Shown here in pieces: positions 1 through 6,533 of a stretch of 6,698 nucleotides of DNA. The DNA is from Bacillota bacterium (GTDB lineage: Bacteria; Bacillota; Clostridia; Lachnospirales; Lachnospiraceae). The notes under the pieces are model-generated. The model did not search any database, was not told the origin of the DNA, and saw only the letters and a list, made by a program, of their open reading frames with translations. Numbering within the stretch: the stretch's first letter is position 1; the number at the start of each line of letters is the position of its first letter. The DNA is taken from NCBI GenBank assembly GCA_023398855.1, contig JAEWRS010000027.1, positions 1 through 6,698 of the forward strand, in the 5' to 3' direction. Both the position numbers and the translations under genes were made by a program.

Positions 1-277
1 CCGGATTAATGATCTGGCGGCCTTTCCCGGTGAGCTCTGCAGAACGGCTTAGAATTTCTTCATAAAATCCCCCTTCCGTGTTTCCGGTCCAGTGGCTCAT
101 AAGCCCTGTGGTGGCAACTCCTCCTACATCTCCCGTCTGTTCCACCAGCATGGTTACCGCGCCTTCTCTGGCAGCCGTTACCGCTGCCCCCATACCTGCA
201 GGCCCTCCGCCCAGCACCAGCACATCCACTTCACGTATTACGGGTATTTCTCTTTTATTTTCTATGATATAGTTCAT
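1..277 (-). CDS. FAD-dependent oxidoreductase, N-terminal part (runs off window)
   Basis: This is the first 92 codons of a flavoprotein; the rest lies beyond position 1. The start matches FAD-binding oxidoreductases of the PF12831 type: a short lead ending in DVLVLGGGPAG, where G23, G25 and G28 form the Rossmann GxGxxG dinucleotide motif. An acidic residue (E46, in LVEQ) follows at the end of the second strand, where the adenosine ribose is bound, and then a second glycine pair (G52-G53). The start ATG at 277-275 overlaps the TGA of the preceding gene as ATGA, indicating translational coupling. A second in-frame ATG at 286-284 is possible, as a GGAAGGAG ribosome site (297-290) lies 3 nt from it and 12 nt from the chosen start. 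The substrate cannot be told from the fragment. By context it may oxidise a sugar, sugar acid or conjugate handled by this operon. Confidence 0.85.
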   Translation of the reverse strand, partial: MNYIIENKREIPVIREVDVLVLGGGPAGMGAAVTAAREGAVTMLVEQTGDVGGVATTGLMSHWTGNTEGGFYEEILSRSAELTGKGRQIINP

Positions 278-2508
278 TCTCTGCATAAACTCCTTCCATC
301 TGCAGTCTCCCAAAGCGTGTATTCTCTACAGACCTTTGTATACCTGTTATCAGCTGCGAAATAGTTTGCAAAATGCAAAATCTCGTTTTTCAGCTTTTCG
401 TTGGGCTTTTGAGTATAAATATCATACATATCATCCACGTGTGGCAGGCTTTGGATATCATCAGACACATACATCAACGAAAATGTAACCTTTGTTAATT
501 TCTTTGTTTCTTTTCTGGCATATATATGTAAAACAACATTATAATTTTTGTCAATCAGTGATTCTTCAGCCGTATTTTGGGGAGAAAACATAAAATTCCC
601 CAGACAAAAGACTGTTACAAAATCATCTTCAACTGTGCACTGCTGTATGATGTGCGGATGGAGTCCTATTATAATATCCGCCCCCCATTCCCGTATCTTA
701 CCGGTCAGCATCTGAGTATAAGCATCTGGTTCTGTATTGTACTGCCCTCCGCTGTGAAGGCAGAATATCACAATATCGGACTCGTCCTTTGCCCTTTTTA
801 TATCCTCCTCCATTTGCCTGTGATAAGGCTTTAGGATATTCTCGTAAGTATGGTTTTGGTTCAAATAAAACTCCTCCGACTGCTTTTTAATCTCATTTAA
901 CGGGAGCAGAAGGTGTATTGCCCCCTCCAAATTCTCCTCCGGCTGAGTTAAATTCACTCTGCAGCGGCTGTCCCTCTGTAAAAACCGTTTGTGAGCAAAA
1001 GCGTTTGTGCCATAGGTATAATTAATAAACGAAATTTTTACTCCGCCAATTTCTTTTACAAAGCATTTTTCCCGGTCCTCTGCAGTCATATAGAGTCCTG
1101 CCGTTTCAATCCCTAGCTTGTGACAATTCCTCAAAGTCTTTGTGATTCCTTCTTCTCCACGGTCCATACAGTGATTATTTGCAAGGCACACCATATCTAC
1201 CCCCCATCTTCTCAAGGCATCAGGATATTCCAAAGGAGCATTAAAGCAGTAGGGTTCAAAGGTGTACTTTAGTTCTTCCCCTGCAACAGGTGTTTCTAAA
1301 TTCCCTACGATATAATCTGACTGGTGAAACGTCCTTTCTACCCCTTCAAACAGCGGCTGAAAATCATATCCACTCTCTGTTTTACACCCGTTGATCATCG
1401 ATTGGCTGCAGAGGATATCGCCGGTAAATGACACCTTAACAGCCTCCCCCGGGCTGGAAATATAATCAATCAGCGCATGGGAAAAGCACCTTCCGGTTTC
1501 AAGAATTTCCGAAGCAGAAAAAACGTTGTCTTCTCCTCCAAAATACGGGACTTCAACAGAACAGCCGAATTCAGAGGATGGAAGATTATGAATAAACGTG
1601 CTAAAGGACGGAGTTCCTAATTTGTTCCACCCCCAATCTGGCGGACAATCGTTTTCCTGCAGATAAGCAAATGCCTGATTAGATATGGCCTTTTCAAACA
1701 GCCCGCCAAAACGGATAAGGCCCTTGCGTTTTAGAAAGTCCGGCTGAACAATAAAAATCTTATCGTTTCTGCCGCCCATATGCCACGGGGAATGAAAATC
1801 CAGTCCAAAAACAGTCTCATGGGAAAGGACATAGTCGCGTATGGCTTTCACACTGCTATAGAGCGGCACCGCTGCTGGATCATAATCCCTGTTATGGTCA
1901 TAGGGTTCCCTGTTCTTGCCTTGATCACCGTCAACCACGCCGTCATAGTCTACAAAGGGAACACAAAACACGGAATACCCCTTGATAGGATTACGAATTA
2001 AAACGTCAAGCACACCTTCAAGAAAATAGTTTCCTGTGGATTCGCAGGCATGATGGCGCGAAGTAAGTATTATTGTTTTACTGCCCTGCCCAAACTCTAT
2101 ATATGGAATGCTCCTGCCTTTGTCAGAAACACAAAGCTCTTTTATCTCTAACCCCTTCTCATCAGCAAAGGCAGAAAACCGTTTGGGGTGATAGAGCATG
2201 TGGTGTGCAAAATACACCTTGTGTTCTTCACCTCCAAAGGTATAGGTAAAGCTTTCGTCAGAGCCCCTGTTGCCTGTCCAATGCCAGGTTTCCAGATCCA
2301 TGCTGACAGCTGCTCCGTAATATCCAACACGATTCTTTTCACTGAATTTGAATCTTATGGTTTTTCCTGCTGCACCTTCCACGCAAAATGCCCAGTAAAA
2401 CCAATCACCTGCCGTATCCCGAAGATCGTTTTTTAAAATGACTTCATGTTCGGATATTTTTACGACTTCAATATTTCCACCTGTAAAAGCACTGGTGATT
2501 TTAAGCAT
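274..2508 (-). CDS. M14 zinc carboxypeptidase fused to CapA-family domain
   Basis: A 744-residue, apparently cytoplasmic protein (no signal peptide or membrane segment) with three parts. Residues 1-130 look like the beta-rich domain that precedes the catalytic domain in cytosolic-carboxypeptidase-like M14 enzymes. Residues about 131-350 are an M14 metallocarboxypeptidase: zinc ligands H153 and E156 (HACE), the Asn-Arg pair N206-R207 expected to bind the substrate carboxylate, third zinc ligand H239 (LDFHS), and likely catalytic E319 (SVEVPYFGG). Residues about 357-690 are a CapA/PgsA-type (PF09587) domain: TGD 362-364, NLETP 403-407, NNHCMDRG 444-451, LHSGGQY 584-590, HPH 617-619, LGNF 636-639. 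Each half carries its full motif set, so both may be active. M14 enzymes remove C-terminal or side-chain-linked amino acids; CapA proteins are named for poly-gamma-glutamate capsule work but many have no known reaction. The start has GGGAGGT (2523-2517) 8 nt upstream. Its natural substrate is unknown; peptidyl or glutamyl conjugates are an inference. Confidence 0.88.
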   Translation of the reverse strand: MLKITSAFTGGNIEVVKISEHEVILKNDLRDTAGDWFYWAFCVEGAAGKTIRFKFSEKNRVGYYGAAVSMDLETWHWTGNRGSDESFTYTFGGEEHKVYFAHHMLYHPKRFSAFADEKGLEIKELCVSDKGRSIPYIEFGQGSKTIILTSRHHACESTGNYFLEGVLDVLIRNPIKGYSVFCVPFVDYDGVVDGDQGKNREPYDHNRDYDPAAVPLYSSVKAIRDYVLSHETVFGLDFHSPWHMGGRNDKIFIVQPDFLKRKGLIRFGGLFEKAISNQAFAYLQENDCPPDWGWNKLGTPSFSTFIHNLPSSEFGCSVEVPYFGGEDNVFSASEILETGRCFSHALIDYISSPGEAVKVSFTGDILCSQSMINGCKTESGYDFQPLFEGVERTFHQSDYIVGNLETPVAGEELKYTFEPYCFNAPLEYPDALRRWGVDMVCLANNHCMDRGEEGITKTLRNCHKLGIETAGLYMTAEDREKCFVKEIGGVKISFINYTYGTNAFAHKRFLQRDSRCRVNLTQPEENLEGAIHLLLPLNEIKKQSEEFYLNQNHTYENILKPYHRQMEEDIKRAKDESDIVIFCLHSGGQYNTEPDAYTQMLTGKIREWGADIIIGLHPHIIQQCTVEDDFVTVFCLGNFMFSPQNTAEESLIDKNYNVVLHIYARKETKKLTKVTFSLMYVSDDIQSLPHVDDMYDIYTQKPNEKLKNEILHFANYFAADNRYTKVCREYTLWETADGRSLCRE

Positions 2509-2560
2509 ATTTATTTACCTCCCGAAACATACCGCTCATTCCTCTTTTTCTCAGTGTCAT
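2501..2560 (-). CDS. possible 19-residue leader peptide upstream of the M14-CapA gene
   Basis: A short ORF (MTLRKRGMSGMFREVNKYA) fills most of the gap between the kinase and the M14-CapA gene. It has an AAGGA ribosome site (2572-2568) 7 nt before its ATG. Its TAA (2503-2501) lies just inside the next gene, in the string ATGCTTAA, so ribosomes finishing it would stop on the downstream start codon. This is the geometry of a translationally coupled leader. It is basic, has no run of a regulatory amino acid, and resembles nothing I recognise. It may equally be a chance ORF, since so short an open frame is expected by chance in a 76-nt gap. Confidence 0.25.
   Translation of the reverse strand: MTLRKRGMSGMFREVNKYA
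2517..2523 (-). promoter_or_regulatory. ribosome binding site of the M14-CapA gene
   Basis: GGGAGGT read on the minus strand, 8 nt before the ATG at 2508-2506. This near-ideal Shine-Dalgarno site fixes the start of the 744-residue protein. It also lies inside the possible 19-codon leader ORF, so translating that ORF would pass over the site. Confidence 0.75.
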
Positions 2561-2584
2561 ATTTAAATCCTTGTATTCACCGGA

Positions 2585-3595
2585 TCACTCCAATATCTTA
2601 CATTTTTCCGCAATCATATACGCACCCAATGCAGAAATCGGCATACCTCCTTCTGGAGAAAAAGGCTTCACCTCTTTAAAAATGGATTCAAAATTCAAAA
2701 TATCCATTAATGCCTGCTGCAGAGGATTCTTACCACATACCACAGCAATGGAACTTTTTCCGGCCTTTATAACGTCAGAATGCATAACAGCCGTAATATC
2801 TCCGGCCAACGATGCGCCTAATATATAATTCTGTATTTTTTCAGCCGGATAAGCCTTAAAAAGGTGAAGAATTCTTGCAGAAAAGCAAGCTCTTCCCAAA
2901 CCATTATTTTGGGCATTTTTGTAACCTTCCAGCATCCAATTCCTGTCGTAATTTTTTATATCCAGAAATTGCTTCTCTACCGATTTGGCAATTATTGTAT
3001 CATTGGTTATAGACGCCAGCAATTCACCGGATATTGTAGTAAGGCAGCCGGTTATTCTTTTATCGGCATCTACCGATATAAATTTATTGTGGGAACCCGG
3101 AAGAACCAGGGTCATGGGAAAACCTGCATGATGTCTTTCTATAATCGGTATACTCTCAGTTTCCTCTCCTCTCATGATGTCCATTGTTTCAATATTCTCC
3201 AAAGACAGTTCTTGATCTGAGTTTTTGATTCCTGGGATCAAACAGATAGGGATGGGGCAAATTTCGTCTAAATGAATGACAGCCATGGATGCGGCCAATT
3301 CATCAAGTCCTGCCGGAGCAGTAAGATGAGGAACCTCTGTAAGACCCACATCTGAAGTAATCATACCGCTGGCTATAATGCAATGGATCTGTTCCCATTC
3401 TGCATTATTTTTTTTTATAAGTAATTCCAGACATTCTTTTACTGCCAGCTTTAATTTTTCATTGTTCCCATCAATAGCAGTGTTTCTGACTCCAATCCCA
3501 CGGCATTCTTCGCCTATCCGGATTCGTTTATTATCCCACAAAATGCATCTGGTGTTGGTGGTACCACCATCAATTGTTATTAAGTATTTTTTCAT
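2585..3595 (-). CDS. dgoK: 2-dehydro-3-deoxygalactonokinase
   Basis: A 336-residue sugar-acid kinase of the DgoK family (PF05035), which phosphorylates 2-keto-3-deoxygalactonate with ATP to the 6-phospho form in the cytoplasm. Family marks seen are the N-terminal phosphate-binding motif DGGTTNTR (residues 9-16), the signature MRGEET (141-146), PGSHNK (166-171, PGTHCK in the E. coli enzyme as I recall it), and the TGxxTTISGEL stretch (182-192). Length is somewhat above the roughly 290 residues of the E. coli protein. The ATG at 3595-3593 overlaps the aldolase stop as ATGA, and an AAGGA site precedes it by about 8 nt, so the kinase and aldolase are translationally coupled. They act one after the other: the kinase product is the aldolase substrate. 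Close relatives may act on 2-keto-3-deoxygluconate, so the sugar configuration is not settled by sequence. Confidence 0.93.
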   Translation of the reverse strand: MKKYLITIDGGTTNTRCILWDNKRIRIGEECRGIGVRNTAIDGNNEKLKLAVKECLELLIKKNNAEWEQIHCIIASGMITSDVGLTEVPHLTAPAGLDELAASMAVIHLDEICPIPICLIPGIKNSDQELSLENIETMDIMRGEETESIPIIERHHAGFPMTLVLPGSHNKFISVDADKRITGCLTTISGELLASITNDTIIAKSVEKQFLDIKNYDRNWMLEGYKNAQNNGLGRACFSARILHLFKAYPAEKIQNYILGASLAGDITAVMHSDVIKAGKSSIAVVCGKNPLQQALMDILNFESIFKEVKPFSPEGGMPISALGAYMIAEKCKILE

Positions 3596-4278
3596 GATTT
3601 ATTCCTTTGGCAATCATGCAGTAATTCATCATCAATCATTTGCCTGTACTGTATTGCTGTCCGCGTCAGTTCAAGAAAATCCTTTTTTCTGACGCTTTCT
3701 ATAGACACTAAATTTCCACCGATTCCAAAACACTGGACGCCTGCTTTTAAAAATCCCCTTATATTTTCAGGATAAATCCCCCCCACCGCGCACACGGGAA
3801 TATGGTTTAAAGGAGCCATTAAAGCGTTTACATATTCCAGGCCTAATGCACCTGCAGGAAATAGTTTAACCATATCCCCACCATTTTCATATGCACAACA
3901 GATCTCGGAAGGAGTTAATGCTCCTGGAATTGAAATCCTGCCTAATTCTTTGGTTTTTGTGATTACTCTTGGATCTGTATTTGGTGATATCATATAATCA
4001 GCACCGGCTTTTGATGCCAGTTCAACTTCCTGGACAGAAAGAATTGATCCGGCACCAAGATTAATTTCATCTCCAAAGAAATCCTTGACTGAGCATATTG
4101 ATTCCAGCGTTTCATTAATTCCGGCAGGAGTATTGTGGGTGAAGGTGATCTCCATATTGGAAATTCCTCCGCGTAACAATGCTTTTGCAGTTTCAATGAT
4201 ATCCTCAGAAGTTACTCCGCGAACAATTGCAATTACTTTCTCTTTTTTAATCCGTTCCATTGTTCTTACTGCGTTCAT
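3592..4278 (-). CDS. KDPG/KDPGal-type class I aldolase
   Basis: A 228-residue aldolase of the Eda/DgoA family (PF01081, TIM barrel). It splits 2-dehydro-3-deoxy-6-phospho-gluconate or -galactonate to pyruvate and glyceraldehyde-3-phosphate, and some members act on 4-hydroxy-2-oxoglutarate. Visible active-site features are R20 in AIVRG, catalytic E43 in NMEITFTH, GAGS (75-78), SPNTDP (98-103), PGALTPSE (118-125), Schiff-base lysine K138 in VKLFPAG, and the phosphate-binding GG at 166-167. The start is set by a strong AGGAGG (4290-4285) 6 nt upstream. Length is typical, with a slightly long C-terminal tail. It overlaps dgoK by 4 nt, which favours KDPGal as substrate, but the fold alone does not separate Eda from DgoA activity, so no symbol is assigned. 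Confidence 0.93.
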   Translation of the reverse strand: MNAVRTMERIKKEKVIAIVRGVTSEDIIETAKALLRGGISNMEITFTHNTPAGINETLESICSVKDFFGDEINLGAGSILSVQEVELASKAGADYMISPNTDPRVITKTKELGRISIPGALTPSEICCAYENGGDMVKLFPAGALGLEYVNALMAPLNHIPVCAVGGIYPENIRGFLKAGVQCFGIGGNLVSIESVRKKDFLELTRTAIQYRQMIDDELLHDCQRNKS

Positions 4279-4284
4279 CTGTTT

Positions 4285-4290
4285 CCTCCT
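4285..4290 (-). promoter_or_regulatory. consensus ribosome binding site of the aldolase gene
   Basis: Perfect AGGAGG on the minus strand, 6 nt before the aldolase ATG at 4278. It is the strongest ribosome site in the window and chooses this start over the internal ATG six codons later. It sits in the 83-nt gap (4279-4361) after the permease genes. I saw no convincing promoter or terminator in that gap, only a weak 4-bp CCGG/CCGG stem next to the site. Confidence 0.8.
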
Positions 4291-4361
4291 CCGGCACTTC
4301 CGGTTTAAATATACCTCGCCTCCCGGACCCTCACATCATACTTCATTTTAACGGACAATTC

Positions 4362-5222
4362 TTATCCCTTGACACTTCCTGATGTCATACCTTCAATGAT
4401 ATATTTCTGGCCCAGGAAAAACACCAGTACCATTGGAAAAAGAGCACATACTGCAGCTGCAATGATAACGGTATCCTGCTGCTGTCCTACATCATCCACA
4501 AAATTGACAAGGGCAAGGGGCAAAGTGTACAGCCTCTTCTCAGAAATAAATATAAGAGGCGCTTCATACTCATTCCACCGCCATACAAATGTAATGATTC
4601 CAAGTGTGGACAGAGCTGGCTTTGCTAATGGTAAAATCACCCGTGAATATGTTTTAAAGTCACCCGCCCCATCGATTTTAGCTGCTTCCGATAGTTCCAT
4701 AGGTATTCCCATAAAATATTGCCGCATCATAAATGTGCCGAACACGGTACACATGCGGGGAAGAATCAATGCCAAATGAGTATTGTAAATATTAAGGTAA
4801 TGGAATACCATGAACTGAGGCACCATGATCGCCTGAAATGGAATCATCATGGTTACTAAGTACAGCATAAAAATAAGTTCTTTTCCTTTAAAACGGACTC
4901 TTGCAAACGCATATCCTGCCATGGAAGAAGTCAGTAATTCACAAAAAACACAGATAATTGATACTTTAAAAGAATTGAAATAATAGTGAAAAAACGGAGG
5001 ATTCTTAAGTTTTAAAACCTTTCTGAAATTATTCCAGGTCATACCCTCCATAATCAGTCCTAATGGCTGGCCGTTCAACTGTCCCATTGTCTTAAAAGAA
5101 GAAGAAATCATGTAAATAAATGGTATCAGCACAAGAAAGGCCAGCAGACTTATTATTATTGTAGTAATGATTTTCTTTAAAGTACTCTCAGCTTTTAAAC
5201 TTTTTCCTAATAATTTACCCAT
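4362..5222 (-). CDS. CUT1-family sugar ABC transporter permease, MalG-like
   Basis: A 286-residue inner-membrane permease, the second of the pair forming the sugar channel. Six hydrophobic segments lie at about residues 18-42, 85-109, 115-139, 147-170, 203-226 and 251-270. The ATPase-docking EAA loop begins at residue 179 (EAAKIDGAGDF, then VILPLAKP), and the C-terminus QKYIIEGMTSGSVKG is characteristic of MalG-type subunits. I chose the ATG at 5222 because GGAAAGG (5238-5232) lies 9 nt upstream. The frame is also open from a GTG at 5240, which would add six residues but has no ribosome site. It overlaps the upstream permease by 16 nt, so the two are probably made in equal amounts. No ATP-binding subunit is encoded in the window. 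The transported sugar cannot be read from the permease; by context it is a sugar acid or a sugar yielding one. Confidence 0.93.
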   Translation of the reverse strand: MGKLLGKSLKAESTLKKIITTIIISLLAFLVLIPFIYMISSSFKTMGQLNGQPLGLIMEGMTWNNFRKVLKLKNPPFFHYYFNSFKVSIICVFCELLTSSMAGYAFARVRFKGKELIFMLYLVTMMIPFQAIMVPQFMVFHYLNIYNTHLALILPRMCTVFGTFMMRQYFMGIPMELSEAAKIDGAGDFKTYSRVILPLAKPALSTLGIITFVWRWNEYEAPLIFISEKRLYTLPLALVNFVDDVGQQQDTVIIAAAVCALFPMVLVFFLGQKYIIEGMTSGSVKG

Positions 5223-6109
5223 TTCTTTTGACCTTTCCACTGGATAGCCGTTATCAAAAAAATAATTGCTATCAATAACCAGGACATCGCTGACGCATAC
5301 CCCATTTTATAGTTGCTGAACGCTGTGGTATAAGTATAATAGGCGATTACATAGGTAGCATCTCCCGGACCTCCCTTAGTCATAATATTAATGGAACCAA
5401 ATACCTGGAAAGAAGATATGATGCCGGTGATAATCAGAAAAAAAGTAGTAGGTGTCAACAATGGTATGATGATATATCTGATCTTCTGAAAAAAAGAGGC
5501 CCCATCTATGTCCGCAGATTCGTATAGGGTACGGTCGATGGACTGGAGTCCGGACATATAAATAACAATGTTATAGCCAAGCATTCCCCATACAGCCATA
5601 ATCATCAGGGCCGGTAAGGCCCATGTCTCACTGGAAAGCCAGCCTGGGGGATTTGACACCCCCCATGTAACAAGCAGGCTGTTAATCAGTCCCATCGTGG
5701 GACTGAAAATACGCATCCAGACCATTCCCATTGCGGCAACGCTTGCTATATATGGCAGAAAGAAAACAGTCCGTAAGGCATTTTTGAAGTAAACTTTATC
5801 ATTTAAAAAAACAGCAAGAATCAACGACAGACACAGGCTGACCGGTATGGTACCTATCATGTATTTTAAGTTATTTACAATAGAAACCAGTACTTTTCTA
5901 TCAGTAAATAATTTCTTATAATTCTCCGCTCCAATATAGACAGAGCCTGCAAAACCTTTGAATAGATTAAAATCATAAAAAGATATAAACAAACTATATA
6001 AAAGCGGAACAAATAGAAATAGTATCACACTTAGTAAATGGGGTGCAATAAACAGATAGCCCACATAATGGTTGTATCGTTTTACGGGACTCACTTTATT
6101 TTTTTTCAT
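5207..6109 (-). CDS. CUT1-family sugar ABC transporter permease, MalF/UgpA-like
   Basis: A 300-residue inner-membrane permease that pairs with the MalG-like subunit. Hydrophobic segments lie at about residues 16-45, 76-103, 113-135, 163-188, 213-237 and 271-291. The EAA loop begins at residue 197 (ESADIDGASFF, then IIIPLLTPT), and the MTKGGPGDAT stretch (243-252) is a family hallmark. The frame stays open upstream to an ATG at 6226, but that would overlap the binding-protein gene by nearly 100 nt and add 39 residues unlike the family. The ATG at 6109 has GGAG (6119-6116) 6 nt upstream and begins with the usual short basic tail (MKKNKVSPVKR), so I take it as the start. It lies 19 nt after the stop of the binding-protein gene. 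Confidence 0.93.
   Translation of the reverse strand: MKKNKVSPVKRYNHYVGYLFIAPHLLSVILFLFVPLLYSLFISFYDFNLFKGFAGSVYIGAENYKKLFTDRKVLVSIVNNLKYMIGTIPVSLCLSLILAVFLNDKVYFKNALRTVFFLPYIASVAAMGMVWMRIFSPTMGLINSLLVTWGVSNPPGWLSSETWALPALMIMAVWGMLGYNIVIYMSGLQSIDRTLYESADIDGASFFQKIRYIIIPLLTPTTFFLIITGIISSFQVFGSINIMTKGGPGDATYVIAYYTYTTAFSNYKMGYASAMSWLLIAIIFLITAIQWKGQKKWVNY
5232..5238 (-). promoter_or_regulatory. ribosome binding site deciding the MalG-like permease start
   Basis: GGAAAGG on the minus strand, 9 nt before the ATG at 5222 and inside the 3' end of the MalF-like gene. The alternative GTG at 5240 overlaps this site and has no Shine-Dalgarno match of its own. Confidence 0.5.
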
Positions 6110-6115
6110 CCTATA

Positions 6116-6119
6116 CTCC
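6116..6119 (-). promoter_or_regulatory. ribosome binding site deciding the MalF-like permease start
   Basis: GGAG on the minus strand, 6 nt before the ATG at 6109, within the 19-nt gap after the binding-protein gene. It supports the 300-residue form over a 339-residue form starting at 6226 inside the neighbouring gene. Confidence 0.6.
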
Positions 6120-6128
6120 AGTATTTTT

Positions 6129-6506
6129 TCAACGAGAATTTGCTTCTTTAATTGCAGCATCACACCTGGACTGCACGTTCTCAAGATATTCTTCAAAAGT
6201 CTGGTTCCCCAACAAAAGCCGGTCAACCTCTTCCTTTACGATCTGTTTCATGTCATAGGAGGCTGCAATATAAGTATTGCATATATATTTCATTTCCGGA
6301 TCCAGAACAGCCTTTGTAAAGCTTGCCTCATCAAAGGTTTTTCCATCAGGATCCTGTAATATCCTGGCAGCCATTTCCGGATTGCTGTAATTCTTATTCA
6401 CAGGAATCTTACCAAAGGCCAGCAATGGTTCAATACCGTCTTCGATCCAATACTTTAATAATTCCCACGCCTGTTTCTGGTACTCACTTTTACTGTTTAT
6501 CATCAT
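6129..6506 (-). CDS. C-terminal solute-binding protein fragment (125 codons from the first ATG after the stop)
   Basis: From the ATG at 6506 the frame encodes the C-terminal part of a binding protein: MMINSKSEYQKQAWELLKYW, a GKIPVNKNY turn, and a helical, charged tail ending EANSR. This part normally contributes helices to the C-terminal lobe and cannot bind sugar alone. No Shine-Dalgarno site precedes the ATG, and the homologous stretch begins about 11 codons earlier, just after the TAA. It is therefore better read as a remnant of the interrupted gene than as an independent gene, though an automated gene caller may list it as one. Confidence 0.5.
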   Translation of the reverse strand: MMINSKSEYQKQAWELLKYWIEDGIEPLLAFGKIPVNKNYSNPEMAARILQDPDGKTFDEASFTKAVLDPEMKYICNTYIAASYDMKQIVKEEVDRLLLGNQTFEEYLENVQSRCDAAIKEANSR

Positions 6507-6533
6507 AAAGTTATTCAGCTTGCACAGATTATA

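Noticed and set aside
2864..3220. A 118-codon plus-strand open frame opposite the kinase gene
   Set aside because: It is the antisense shadow of dgoK, whose family motifs are unmistakable; the plus-strand translation has no recognisable domain. The other plus-strand frames in the window were dismissed for the same reason.
4291..4303. CCGG-5 nt-CCGG inverted repeat near the aldolase ribosome site as a terminator or operator
   Set aside because: A 4-bp stem with no T-tract is too weak for a terminator and too short to claim as an operator.
4305..4346. A 13-codon ORF on the minus strand in the gap before the aldolase
   Set aside because: It has no ribosome site and is short enough to be chance.
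6110..6226. A 39-residue N-terminal extension of the MalF-like permease
   Set aside because: It would lie almost wholly inside the binding-protein gene in another frame and does not look like the family; the ATG at 6109 has a proper ribosome site.
6528..6533. A perfect TATAAT on the minus strand right after the premature TAA
   Set aside because: The sequence about 17 bp upstream (TTCCGG) is a poor -35 match, there is no extended -10, and it lies inside coding sequence of the binding protein. It is more likely chance.
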